Positions 29,531 through 38,012 of a stretch of 64,000 nt of DNA are shown piece after piece (the stretch's first letter is position 1; each line of letters starts with the position of its first letter). Location of the stretch: NCBI RefSeq assembly GCF_001902145.1, contig NZ_MRST01000027.1:106519-170518 (forward strand), read 5' to 3'. Origin of the DNA: Pseudomonas fluorescens. Lineage in GTDB: Bacteria > Pseudomonadota > Gammaproteobacteria > Pseudomonadales > Pseudomonadaceae. The notes beneath the pieces were generated by a model. It did not search any database, was not told the DNA's origin, and worked only from the letters and a program-made list of their open reading frames with translations. The translations under genes and the position numbers were made by a program.

Positions 29531-30697
29531 ATGAATCCTGATATTCCTCTTCAACTTCTGGGCGGCATCACGGCACGGGAATTCCTGCGCGACTACTGGC
29601 AGAAAAAACCGCTGCTGATCCGCCAGGCCATCCCTGACTTCGAAAGCCCGATCGACGCCGACGAACTGGCAGGCCTGGCCCTGGAAGAAGAAGTCGAGTC
29701 GCGCCTGGTGATCGAACACGGCGAGCGCCCGTGGGAACTGCGCCGCGGCCCGTTCGCCGAAGACGCTTTCAGCACCCTGCCCGAGCGCGAGTGGACCTTG
29801 CTGGTGCAGGCGGTCGACCAGTTCGTACCGGAAGTGGCCGAACTGCTGGAACAGTTCCGCTTTCTGCCAAGCTGGCGCATCGACGACATCATGATCAGCT
29901 TCGCAGCCCCAGGTGGCAGCGTCGGCCCGCATTTCGATAACTACGATGTCTTCCTGCTGCAAGCCCAGGGCAAGCGCAACTGGAAGATCGGCCAGATGTG
30001 CAACTCCGAAAGCCCGCTGCTGCAACACGCCGACCTGCGCATCCTTGCCGAATTCGAAGAAAGCGCCGAATGGGTGCTGGAACCGGGCGACATGCTCTAC
30101 CTGCCGCCGCGCCTGGCACATTTCGGTATTGCCGAAGACGACTGCATGACCTATTCCGTGGGCTTCCGCGCACCGAGCGCCGCTGAAGTGCTGACCCACT
30201 TCACCGACTTCCTCAGCCAGTACCTGACCGACGAAGAGCGCTACACCGACGCCGACGCCCAACCGGTCAGCGACCCACACCAGATCCAGGGCGACGCACT
30301 GGACCGCCTCAAGGGCCTGCTCGCCGAGCACATGAGCGATGAGCGCATGCTGCTGACCTGGTTCGGCCAGTTCATGACCGAGCCACGCTACCCGGAACTG
30401 GTGGCCGGCGAAGAGCTGGGCGAAGAAGACTTCATCAACAGCCTGCAAGACGGCGCAATCCTGGTGCGCAACCCGAGCGCGCGCCTGGCCTGGTCCGAAG
30501 TGGACGACGACGTGCTGTTGTTCGCCAGCGGCCAGAGCCGTTACCTGCCGGGCAAACTGCGTGAACTGTTGAAGCTGGTGTGCTCGGCCGATGCACTGCA
30601 CAGCGAAAACCTCAGCGAATGGCTGGCCGACGAAGACGGCCGCGACTTGCTGTGCGAACTGGTCAAGCAAGGCAGCCTGGGGTTCGCGGATGAATAA
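29531..30697 (+). CDS. roxA: Ribosomal protein uL16 3-hydroxylase RoxA (YcfD), JmjC/cupin oxygenase
   Basis: A 388-residue Fe(II)/2-oxoglutarate oxygenase that hydroxylates an arginine of ribosomal protein uL16. The iron ligands are H134 and D136 in GPHFDNYD and H197 in PPRLAHFG. After the cupin core comes the dimerisation and winged-helix C-terminal part usual for YcfD. The start at 29531 sits after the purB terminator and has only a weak AGG upstream. It overlaps the next gene by 8 bases. Confidence 0.93.
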   Translation: MNPDIPLQLLGGITAREFLRDYWQKKPLLIRQAIPDFESPIDADELAGLALEEEVESRLVIEHGERPWELRRGPFAEDAFSTLPEREWTLLVQAVDQFVPEVAELLEQFRFLPSWRIDDIMISFAAPGGSVGPHFDNYDVFLLQAQGKRNWKIGQMCNSESPLLQHADLRILAEFEESAEWVLEPGDMLYLPPRLAHFGIAEDDCMTYSVGFRAPSAAEVLTHFTDFLSQYLTDEERYTDADAQPVSDPHQIQGDALDRLKGLLAEHMSDERMLLTWFGQFMTEPRYPELVAGEELGEEDFINSLQDGAILVRNPSARLAWSEVDDDVLLFASGQSRYLPGKLRELLKLVCSADALHSENLSEWLADEDGRDLLCELVKQGSLGFADE

Positions 30698-31112
30698 AAT
30701 TCACGTAAGTGTCGCGGATTGGCGAAAGGATATCGACGAGATTCGGCGCATTCGTGAAGCGGTGTTTATCGCTGAACAATCGGTTCCGCCGGAATTGGAG
30801 TGGGACGCGGACGACGCCGACGCCATGCATTTCCTGGCATTCGAAGGCGATTTTCCCATCGGCACTGCGCGCCTGCTGCCCAGCGGCGAGATCGGTCGCG
30901 TATCGGTGCTCAAAGACTGGCGCGGGCTGAAGGTCGGCGACAAGCTGATGGAAGCGGTGATTGGAGAGGCCGTGAAACGCGGTCAGACCAAGCAGTTCCT
31001 GAGTGCGCAGGTGTATGCGGCGCCGTTCTATGAGCGGCTGGGCTTTGAGATTGTCAGCGATGAGTTTCTTGAAGTCGGGATTCCGCATGTGGACATGGTG
31101 CGCGAGGGCTAA
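30690..31112 (+). CDS. GNAT-family N-acetyltransferase
   Basis: 140 residues with a GNAT fold, ElaA/YitI-like. The acetyl-CoA loop corresponds to IGRVSVLKDWRGLKVGDKLM, and the C-terminal QVYAAPFYERLGFEIVSDEF with the FYERLGF signature is typical. The substrate is unknown. It starts inside the end of roxA (8-base overlap), so the two are co-translated. A link to protein modification together with RoxA is possible but unproven. Confidence 0.85.
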   Translation: MNKIHVSVADWRKDIDEIRRIREAVFIAEQSVPPELEWDADDADAMHFLAFEGDFPIGTARLLPSGEIGRVSVLKDWRGLKVGDKLMEAVIGEAVKRGQTKQFLSAQVYAAPFYERLGFEIVSDEFLEVGIPHVDMVREG

Positions 31113-31132
31113 TCCGAGACCGCGTCACCTTT

Positions 31133-31214
31133 ATCGCAGGCAAGCCAGCTCCCACATTTGACCGAGTACATCCCTTGGAATGCGCTCAAGTGTGGGAGCT
31201 GGCTTGCCTGCGAT
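31133..31214. repeat. REP doublet (REPIN), GTGGGAGCTGGCTTGCC class
   Basis: Inverted arms beginning ATCGCAGGCAAGCCAGCTCC and its complement, about 34 bases apart, between the GNAT gene and the secretin-like gene. Confidence 0.92.
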
Positions 31215-31341
31215 AGCTATTTCAGCAACACCCTAAATGCCCTGCCATGCCAGGGCATTTTGCCGTCTACGATTCAACTTGCGACCCACCAGGCCGACAA
31301 ACTGGCACTATCAAGCCAATTGACTCGCAGAGATAACGGAC

Positions 31342-32079
31342 ATGTCCCTACGCACCCTGCTCACCGCCTTCCTCCTCACCGCCAGCGTATCAGCCACGGC
31401 CGCCACCGAAGTCGTCAACCTGAACAACCGCACCAGCGCCGACCTGCTGCCCGTGGCGCAGAACTTCATCGGCAAGGACGGCAGCGTCAGCGCCTACGGC
31501 AACCAGCTTATCGTTAACGCTGAGCCCGCCAAGATAGAGGGCTTGCGCGCCCTGCTCGACCAATTGGATACACCGGCCAAACGCTTGCTGATCACCGTCG
31601 ATACCAACGAGAACAACCAGCAGAACAGCGGCGGCAGCCAGACCCGCATCATCAGCCACGGCACTGCCAGCCGCGACGGTGGCGTGCAGCAGATCCAGGC
31701 CAGCGAAGGCGTGCCCGCGCTGATCCAGGTCGGCCAAAGCGTACCGCTGACCACCACGCAACAAGACAGCTATGGCCGTCTGCAAAACCAGACCCAGTAT
31801 CGCAACGTCACCCAGGGTTTTTACGTGACCGCCAGCGTCACTGGCGAGACCGTACACCTGGCCATCAGTACCAACCGTGACCGCATGAGCCAGGAACGTC
31901 CCGATGTAGTGAACGTGCAAAGCACCGACACAACCGTCAGCGGCCGCCTGGGCGAATGGATCCCCCTGGCCGGCATCAATCGTGAAACCCAGGCGGACAA
32001 ATCCTCTACAACCCGCAGCTACTCTACTCAGGGCCACGATGACCTGACTTTACGGGTCAAGGTCGACACCCTGAACTGA
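31342..32079 (+). CDS. Exported short secretin-like protein
   Basis: 245 residues with a signal peptide (MSLRTLLTAFLLTASVSATA). Residues about 24-75 resemble the short secretin N1-type domain, with VVNLNNRTSADLLPVAQ and IVNAEPAKIEGLRALLDQLD. The rest resembles the start of a secretin domain but is far too short to form a channel, and no type II, III or IV secretion genes are nearby. P. aeruginosa has a similar stand-alone gene just before aceA. The function is unknown. Confidence 0.75.
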   Translation: MSLRTLLTAFLLTASVSATAATEVVNLNNRTSADLLPVAQNFIGKDGSVSAYGNQLIVNAEPAKIEGLRALLDQLDTPAKRLLITVDTNENNQQNSGGSQTRIISHGTASRDGGVQQIQASEGVPALIQVGQSVPLTTTQQDSYGRLQNQTQYRNVTQGFYVTASVTGETVHLAISTNRDRMSQERPDVVNVQSTDTTVSGRLGEWIPLAGINRETQADKSSTTRSYSTQGHDDLTLRVKVDTLN

Positions 32080-32119
32080 GGCACCAAAAACTGACTGGCA
32101 AGTCGCATTAGACTAAAGA

Positions 32120-32145
32120 TGTAGTGCTTGAAAAAAAGCACTACA
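32120..32145. promoter_or_regulatory. Perfect inverted repeat upstream of aceA, candidate RccR-type operator
   Basis: TGTAGTGCTT (32120-32129) and AAGCACTACA (32136-32145) are perfect 10-base arms around GAAAAA. The outer TGTAGT...ACTACA halves are those I recall for the KDPG-responsive regulator RccR, which controls aceA in P. fluorescens; the recalled site is shorter (about 20 bases). It ends 6 bases before the candidate -35 and has no T-run that would make it a terminator. Confidence 0.6.
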
Positions 32146-32151
32146 AAACAT

Positions 32152-32180
32152 TTGACGAGCCAAAAAAGCATGGGCATGAT
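32152..32180 (+). promoter_or_regulatory. Candidate sigma-70 promoter of aceA
   Basis: TTGACG (32152-32157), a 17-base spacer, and CATGAT (32175-32180). Transcription would start near 32187. Confidence 0.5.
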
Positions 32181-32186
32181 GGCCTC

Positions 32187-32571
32187 GCTCCCGCTAATCA
32201 GGGGCCCTGGCAAGGGCCTTCGGATCGCCGCTCTAAGCTACCCACCTGAGCCGATTCGTGTCTGTACCGCCCACAAGGTGTGTTTGACGTTGGTTGCGAC
32301 TGGAACGAAGTTGTCCCGAGGGACGGAAGCTAACCAGGTAACCCGGCTACACACTGATGGATCGTACCAAGGCCCACGACGCCCGAAGACCGTTCGCAGT
32401 TTGCCCTTACCTGCTCAACTCCCCCTTGAGCCCCATCGTTCATCCCGTCGCCTACCTCCGTCAGATTTGACTTGAACACCAAAGCTTCTGGTCAGCGAGC
32501 AACCTACCCAGGCAACGAATGCCGGGCTGGCAAACGGATACTTCAAACAAGACGCGACGAGGTTTTTCCCC
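32187..32571 (+). other. Long aceA leader, possibly structured RNA
   Basis: About 385 bases between the inferred start of transcription and the aceA ATG. It contains a GGCCCT-GGCA-AGGGCC hairpin (32203-32218), another at GTCC-CGAG-GGAC near 32311-32322, and several GGA triplets. An open frame at 32128-32475 has no protein-like composition and is not called as a gene. Confidence 0.4.
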
Positions 32572-33897
32572 ATGGCACTGACACGCGAACAGCAAATTGC
32601 AGCCCTTGAAAAAGACTGGGCTGAAAACCCACGCTGGAAAGGCGTGACCCGCGCTTATTCCGCTGCTGACGTCGTCCGCCTGCGTGGCTCGGTCCAACCT
32701 GAGCACACCTTTGCAAAACTCGGCGCCGAGAAGCTGTGGAACCTGGTCACCCAAGGCGCCAAGCCGTCCTTCCGTCCCGACAAAGATTTCGTCAACTGCA
32801 TGGGCGCCCTCACTGGCGGCCAGGCAGTACAACAGGTAAAAGCCGGTATCCAGGCGATCTACCTGTCCGGCTGGCAAGTGGCAGCGGACAACAACTCCGC
32901 TGAATCCATGTATCCCGACCAATCGCTGTACCCGGTGGACTCGGTGCCAACCGTGGTCAAGCGCATCAACAACTCGTTCCGTCGTGCCGACCAGATCCAG
33001 TGGAAAGCCGGCAAGAACCCAGGCGACGAAGGCTACATCGACTACTTCGCCCCCATCGTGGCTGACGCCGAAGCGGGTTTCGGCGGCGTACTCAACGCCT
33101 ACGAGCTGATGAAGAGCATGATCGAGGCAGGCGCTGCCGGCGTGCACTTCGAAGACCAGCTGGCTTCGGTGAAAAAATGCGGCCACATGGGCGGCAAGGT
33201 ACTGGTACCCACCCAGGAAGCCGTACAGAAACTCACTGCTGCCCGCCTGGCCGCTGACGTTGCCGGCACCCCGACCATCATCCTGGCGCGTACCGACGCC
33301 AACGCGGCAGACCTGCTGACGTCGGACTGCGACCCGTACGACCAGCCATTCGTAACCGGCGAACGTACCCAGGAAGGCTTCTATAAAGTGCGCGCAGGCC
33401 TCGACCAAGCGATCGCCCGTGGCCTGGCCTACGCGCCGTACGCCGACCTGATCTGGTGCGAAACCGCCAAGCCAGACCTGGACGAAGCACGCCGCTTTGC
33501 CGAAGCGATCAAAAAGGAATACCCGGACCAACTGCTGTCCTACAACTGCTCGCCTTCCTTCAACTGGAAGAAGAATCTGGACGACGCGACCATCGCCAAG
33601 TTCCAGCGCGAACTGTCGGCCATGGGCTACAAGCACCAATTCATCACCCTGGCCGGCATCCACAACATGTGGCACAGCATGTTCAACCTGGCGCACGACT
33701 ACGCCCGCAACGACATGACTGCCTACGTGAAGCTGCAAGAGCAGGAGTTTGCCGACGCATCGAAGGGCTACACCTTCGTGGCGCACCAGCAGGAAGTGGG
33801 CACCGGCTACTTCGACGACATGACCACCGTGATCCAGGGCGGCACCTCGTCCGTGACCGCGCTGACCGGTTCGACCGAAGAAGAGCAGTTCCACTAA
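32572..33897 (+). CDS. aceA: Isocitrate lyase
   Basis: A 441-residue enzyme that splits isocitrate into glyoxylate and succinate, the first step of the glyoxylate shunt. The catalytic loop KKCGHMGGK has C203 as the active-site cysteine. The substrate-binding SYNCSPSFNW motif and the C-terminal EEQFH are present. GACGAGG precedes the ATG. It competes with Icd and Idh, both encoded here, for isocitrate. Confidence 0.97.
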   Translation: MALTREQQIAALEKDWAENPRWKGVTRAYSAADVVRLRGSVQPEHTFAKLGAEKLWNLVTQGAKPSFRPDKDFVNCMGALTGGQAVQQVKAGIQAIYLSGWQVAADNNSAESMYPDQSLYPVDSVPTVVKRINNSFRRADQIQWKAGKNPGDEGYIDYFAPIVADAEAGFGGVLNAYELMKSMIEAGAAGVHFEDQLASVKKCGHMGGKVLVPTQEAVQKLTAARLAADVAGTPTIILARTDANAADLLTSDCDPYDQPFVTGERTQEGFYKVRAGLDQAIARGLAYAPYADLIWCETAKPDLDEARRFAEAIKKEYPDQLLSYNCSPSFNWKKNLDDATIAKFQRELSAMGYKHQFITLAGIHNMWHSMFNLAHDYARNDMTAYVKLQEQEFADASKGYTFVAHQQEVGTGYFDDMTTVIQGGTSSVTALTGSTEEEQFH

Positions 33898-33958
33898 GTA
33901 CCGCGTACACGGCCACTGCGGCCCCACGGAAGACCTAACCGCAGTGCCGCGCAACAAT

Positions 33959-33988
33959 CACGCCCCGACTGGTTCGGGGCGTTTTTTT
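33959..33988 (+). terminator. Intrinsic terminator after aceA
   Basis: ACGCCCCGA-CTGGT-TCGGGGCGT followed by eight T residues in total. Confidence 0.93.
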
Positions 33989-34028
33989 TGCCCGGAAGAA
34001 AATCTTACTGGCACACAGCAGATCAAAA

Positions 34029-34117
34029 TGTGGGAGCGGGCTTGCTCGCGAAAGCGGTGGGTCAGTTGGCAATTTTTTATCTGACAGACCGCTTTCGCGA
34101 GCAAGCCCGCTCCCACA
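34029..34117. repeat. REP doublet (REPIN), GTGGGAGCGGGCTTGCTCGCG class
   Basis: Arms starting TGTGGGAGCGGGCTTGC and its complement, both running into AAAGCGGT/ACCGCTTT. The sister copy is at 57230-57318. Confidence 0.93.
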
Positions 34118-34556
34118 ATGGAACGCATTGCAGCCTGAAGGTTTTGCGCAAAACATTGATCCAGAGCGGTATCGGCGCATATCCGATCGGTTAAAAGAAC
34201 CGTTGCGACAACTAAGCAGCACTCAAGCAAGTAACGGTAACTTCCCGCGCCACATGAGAAACAATCGCTTAAACCCAACGCAAACAATATTCATTATCAT
34301 TTGGCGCTTGAAAACTTCGTTACCGCTTAAACAAAACATATTTGATGAAAAGCCCGCTAATGCCCACACCACAAGGGCTACAGCCCCAAGAAGGTGCACT
34401 ATGTGCTTATTCCACCGAATAATTTCGCCCTGGGAATTTTACTTGCCCGGTGTTTAGCCATAAAATCACCGCGATTGATTGCAGTGCGACATATCGTCAC
34501 TGCATCGTTACTTTTTCGAGCTCAGAGACCTTTGCTCTCTGTTAAGGATTTCCAGC
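34118..34556 (+). promoter_or_regulatory. nuo operon upstream region
   Basis: 439 AT-rich bases before nuoA. A good sigma-70 promoter is TTTACT (34438-34443), 17 bases, TAAAAT (34461-34466). Upstream, 34280-34298 matches the 19-base Fur consensus at about 14 positions by eye. Near the expected transcript start is an interrupted palindrome at 34480-34504. A further CAGAGA/TCTCTG hairpin (34523-34541) sits just before the ribosome binding site. No gene was seen. Confidence 0.55.
34480..34504 (+). promoter_or_regulatory. Palindrome near the nuo transcription start
   Basis: TGCAGTG (34480-34486) and CACTGCA (34498-34504) are perfect arms; inside them CGA and TCG also pair, with one bulged T. It could be an operator or an RNA hairpin. 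Confidence 0.45.
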
Positions 34557-34970
34557 ATGACCGACGCGACAGGACTCATGGCCCACAACTGGGGCTTTGC
34601 CATTTTCCTCCTCGGTGTTGTAGGCCTTTGCGCCTTCATGCTCGGCGTGTCCAGCCTCCTCGGGTCAAAAGCCTGGGGCCGCAGCAAAAACGAACCGTTC
34701 GAATCCGGCATGCTGCCTACAGGTGGCGCCCGCTTGCGGCTCTCAGCCAAATTCTATCTGGTCGCGATGTTGTTCGTGATCTTCGATATCGAAGCCCTCT
34801 TTCTCTTTGCATGGTCTGTGTCCGTCCGCGAAAGCGGCTGGACCGGATTCGTCGAAGCTCTCGTTTTCATAGCAATTCTGTTGGCAGGTCTTGTCTACCT
34901 GTTCCGAGTGGGCGCCCTTGACTGGGCTCCGGAAGCTCGTCGCAAGCGGCAAGCGAAGCTGAAACAATGA
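34557..34970 (+). CDS. nuoA: NADH-quinone oxidoreductase subunit A
   Basis: A 137-residue membrane subunit of complex I with three helices. The block FESGMLPTGGARLRLSAKFYLVAM, followed by IFDIEALFLFAWSV, is the conserved loop and second helix near the quinone site. The start at 34557 has AAGGA upstream; the longer in-frame start at 34479 lies in the leader palindrome. It is the first gene of the operon and is 10 bases from nuoB. Confidence 0.96.
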   Translation: MTDATGLMAHNWGFAIFLLGVVGLCAFMLGVSSLLGSKAWGRSKNEPFESGMLPTGGARLRLSAKFYLVAMLFVIFDIEALFLFAWSVSVRESGWTGFVEALVFIAILLAGLVYLFRVGALDWAPEARRKRQAKLKQ

Positions 34971-34980
34971 GGCTTTGGCA

Positions 34981-35655
34981 ATGCAATACAATCTCACCAG
35001 GATCGACCCGGATGCTCCTAACGAGCAGTACCCCATCGGCGAACGGGAAACCGTTTCCGACCCGTTAGAAGACCAAGTCCACAAAAACATCTACATGGGC
35101 AAGCTGGAAGACGTGCTGAGTGGCGCGGTCAACTGGGGGCGTAAAAACTCCCTGTGGCCGTACAACTTCGGCCTTTCGTGCTGCTACGTGGAAATGACCA
35201 CCGCCTTCACGGCGCCCCACGACATCGCGCGCTTCGGCGCCGAAGTTATCCGGGCTTCGCCGCGCCAGGCGGATTTCATGGTTATCGCCGGTACCTGCTT
35301 CATCAAGATGGCGCCGATCATCCAGCGTCTCTATGAGCAAATGCTCGAGCCGAAATGGGTTATCTCCATGGGTTCGTGCGCCAACTCCGGTGGCATGTAC
35401 GACATCTACTCGGTCGTTCAAGGGGTGGACAAGTTCCTGCCTGTGGACGTCTACGTGCCTGGCTGCCCGCCCCGTCCCGAAGCGTTCCTGCAAGGCCTGA
35501 TGCTGTTGCAGGAATCGATTGGCAAGGAGCGTCGCCCACTGTCCTGGGTGGTCGGTGATCAAGGCGTTTATCGCGCCGAGATGCCGTCTCAAAAGGAACA
35601 GCGCCGCGAACAGCGAATCGCAGTCACCAACCTGCGCAGCCCCGACGAAGTCTGA
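34981..35655 (+). CDS. nuoB: NADH-quinone oxidoreductase subunit B
   Basis: A 224-residue peripheral subunit carrying cluster N2, the last iron-sulfur cluster before quinone. Ligand cysteines are seen in GLSCCYVEM, in the segment with GTCFIKMAP and GSCANSGGMYD, and in VPGCPPRPE. The start MQYNLTRIDPD is at ATG 34981. It is followed by a 72-base gap before nuoCD. Confidence 0.97.
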   Translation: MQYNLTRIDPDAPNEQYPIGERETVSDPLEDQVHKNIYMGKLEDVLSGAVNWGRKNSLWPYNFGLSCCYVEMTTAFTAPHDIARFGAEVIRASPRQADFMVIAGTCFIKMAPIIQRLYEQMLEPKWVISMGSCANSGGMYDIYSVVQGVDKFLPVDVYVPGCPPRPEAFLQGLMLLQESIGKERRPLSWVVGDQGVYRAEMPSQKEQRREQRIAVTNLRSPDEV

Positions 35656-35727
35656 TCCAGCACCGCTTCTTTTATAGAACGAAAACCTGGCTTCATTCTT
35701 TACGTTGACCGAAAGCGATAAAAAACC

Positions 35728-37512
35728 ATGACTACAGGCAGTGCTCTGTACATCCCGCCTTATAAGGCAGACGACCAGGATGTGGTTGTCGAACTCAATA
35801 ACCGTTTTGGCCCTGACGCCTTCACCGCCCAGGCCACACGCACCGGTATGCCGGTGCTGTGGGTGGCGCGTGCCAGGCTCGTCGAAGTTCTGACCTTCCT
35901 GCGCAACCTGCCCAAGCCGTACGTCATGCTCTATGACCTGCATGGCGTGGACGAGCGTCTGCGCACCAAGCGCCAGGGGCTGCCGAGCGGCGCCGATTTC
36001 ACCGTGTTCTACCACCTGATGTCGCTGGAACGTAACAGCGACGTGATGATCAAGGTTGCCCTGAGCGAGAGCGACCTGAGCGTCCCGACCGTCACCGGTA
36101 TATGGCCGAACGCCAGCTGGTACGAGCGTGAAGTGTGGGACATGTTCGGTATCGACTTCCCCGGCCACCCGCACCTGACGCGCATCATGATGCCGCCAAC
36201 CTGGGAAGGTCACCCGCTGCGCAAGGACTACCCTGCCCGCGCCACCGAATTCGACCCGTTCAGCCTGACCCTGGCCAAGCAGCAGCTGGAAGAAGAAGCC
36301 GCGCGCTTCCGTCCGGAAGACTGGGGCATGAAGCGTTCCGGCACCAACGAGGACTACATGTTCCTCAACCTGGGCCCGAACCACCCTTCGGCCCACGGTG
36401 CTTTCCGTATCATCCTGCAACTGGACGGCGAAGAAATCGTCGACTGCGTCCCGGACATCGGCTACCACCACCGCGGTGCCGAGAAGATGGCCGAACGTCA
36501 GTCGTGGCACAGCTTCATCCCGTATACCGACCGTATCGACTACCTCGGCGGCGTGATGAACAACCTGCCGTACGTGCTCTCGGTCGAGAAGCTGGCCGGC
36601 ATCAAGGTTCCGGACCGCGTCGACACCATCCGCATCATGATGGCCGAGTTCTTCCGCATCACCAGCCACCTGCTGTTCCTGGGTACCTATATCCAGGACG
36701 TCGGCGCCATGACCCCGGTGTTCTTCACTTTCACCGACCGTCAGCGCGCCTACAAGGTCATCGAAGCCGTCACCGGTTTCCGCCTGCACCCGGCCTGGTA
36801 CCGCATCGGCGGTGTGGCCCACGACCTGCCGAATGGCTGGGAACGCCTGGTCAAGGAATTCATCGACTGGATGCCCAAGCGCCTGGACGAGTACCAGAAA
36901 GCCGCCCTGGACAACAGCATCCTCAAAGGCCGCACCATCGGCGTCGCGCAGTACAACACCAAAGAGGCCCTGGAATGGGGCGTCACCGGTGCCGGCCTGC
37001 GTTCCACCGGTTGCGACTTCGACTTGCGTAAAGCGCGCCCGTACTCCGGCTACGAGAACTTCGAATTCGAAGTACCGCTGGCGGCCAATGGCGATGCCTA
37101 CGACCGTTGCATTGTGCGTGTCGAAGAAATGCGCCAGAGCCTGAAGATCATCGAGCAGTGCATGCGCAACATGCCGGCCGGCCCGTACAAGGCGGATCAC
37201 CCGCTGACCACGCCGCCACCCAAAGAGCGCACGCTGCAGCACATCGAAACCCTGATCACGCACTTCCTGCAGGTTTCGTGGGGCCCGGTCATGCCAGCCA
37301 ACGAATCCTTCCAGATGATTGAAGCGACCAAGGGTATCAACAGTTATTACCTGACGAGCGATGGCGGCACCATGAGCTACCGCACCCGGATTCGTACCCC
37401 AAGCTTCCCGCACTTGCAGCAGATCCCTTCGGTGATCAAAGGCGAGATGGTCGCGGACTTGATTGCGTACCTGGGTAGTATCGATTTCGTTATGGCCGAC
37501 GTGGACCGCTAA
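35728..37512 (+). CDS. nuoCD: NADH-quinone oxidoreductase fused subunit C/D
   Basis: 594 residues. The N-terminal third (to about residue 185) is NuoC, with WYEREVWDMFGIDFPGHP; the rest is NuoD, with NLGPNHPSAHGAFR, which forms the quinone pocket with NuoB, and PSFPHLQQIP near the end. The fusion is normal in gammaproteobacteria. The start MTTGSALYIPPY follows AAAGCGATAAAAAACC. Confidence 0.97.
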   Translation: MTTGSALYIPPYKADDQDVVVELNNRFGPDAFTAQATRTGMPVLWVARARLVEVLTFLRNLPKPYVMLYDLHGVDERLRTKRQGLPSGADFTVFYHLMSLERNSDVMIKVALSESDLSVPTVTGIWPNASWYEREVWDMFGIDFPGHPHLTRIMMPPTWEGHPLRKDYPARATEFDPFSLTLAKQQLEEEAARFRPEDWGMKRSGTNEDYMFLNLGPNHPSAHGAFRIILQLDGEEIVDCVPDIGYHHRGAEKMAERQSWHSFIPYTDRIDYLGGVMNNLPYVLSVEKLAGIKVPDRVDTIRIMMAEFFRITSHLLFLGTYIQDVGAMTPVFFTFTDRQRAYKVIEAVTGFRLHPAWYRIGGVAHDLPNGWERLVKEFIDWMPKRLDEYQKAALDNSILKGRTIGVAQYNTKEALEWGVTGAGLRSTGCDFDLRKARPYSGYENFEFEVPLAANGDAYDRCIVRVEEMRQSLKIIEQCMRNMPAGPYKADHPLTTPPPKERTLQHIETLITHFLQVSWGPVMPANESFQMIEATKGINSYYLTSDGGTMSYRTRIRTPSFPHLQQIPSVIKGEMVADLIAYLGSIDFVMADVDR

Positions 37513-37514
37513 GC

Positions 37515-38012
37515 ATGAACAGCACGCTTATCCAGACAGACCGTTTCACCTTGAGTGAAACCGAGCGCTCGGCCATCGAGCACGAGCTGCATCACTACGA
37601 AGACCCGCGCGCGGCGTCGATCGAAGCCTTGAAGATCGTCCAGAAGGAACGTGGCTGGGTGCCGGACGGCGCCCTCTACGCCATCGGCGAGATCCTCGGC
37701 ATCCCCGCCAGCGACGTTGAAGGCGTGGCCACGTTCTACAGCCAGATCTTCCGCCAGCCGGTGGGCCGCCACATCATTCGTGTGTGCGACAGCATGGTCT
37801 GCTATATCGGCGGCCACGAATCGGTGGTCAGCGAGATCCAGAACAAACTGGGCATCGGCCTCGGCCAGACCACCCCGGACGGCCGCTTCACGCTGCTGCC
37901 GGTGTGCTGCCTGGGCAACTGCGACAAGGCGCCGGCGTTGATGATCGACGACGACACATTCGGTGACGTGCAGCCTGCTGGCGTGACCCAATTGCTCGAG
38001 GGCTACCCATGA
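37515..38012 (+). CDS. nuoE: NADH-quinone oxidoreductase subunit E
   Basis: A 165-residue subunit of the NADH dehydrogenase module carrying [2Fe-2S] cluster N1a. The four cysteines are in VCDSMVCYIGG and CCLGNCDKAP. It lies 2 bases after nuoCD and overlaps nuoF by 4 bases. Confidence 0.96.
   Translation: MNSTLIQTDRFTLSETERSAIEHELHHYEDPRAASIEALKIVQKERGWVPDGALYAIGEILGIPASDVEGVATFYSQIFRQPVGRHIIRVCDSMVCYIGGHESVVSEIQNKLGIGLGQTTPDGRFTLLPVCCLGNCDKAPALMIDDDTFGDVQPAGVTQLLEGYP

Noticed and set aside
32120..32145. Inverted repeat as terminator of the secretin-like gene
   Set aside because: The arms are not GC-rich and no T-run follows; its position against the aceA promoter fits an operator better.
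32128..32475. 115-codon open frame upstream of aceA
   Set aside because: It starts inside the inverted repeat and its composition is unlike coding sequence; read instead as untranslated leader.
35065..37413. 782-codon open frame on the minus strand opposite nuoB/nuoCD
   Set aside because: Shadow of a high-GC gene: it lies antisense to clearly real complex I genes and its translation has no recognisable domain. The same applies to the 879-codon minus frame opposite nuoG (39572-42211) and other long antisense frames.
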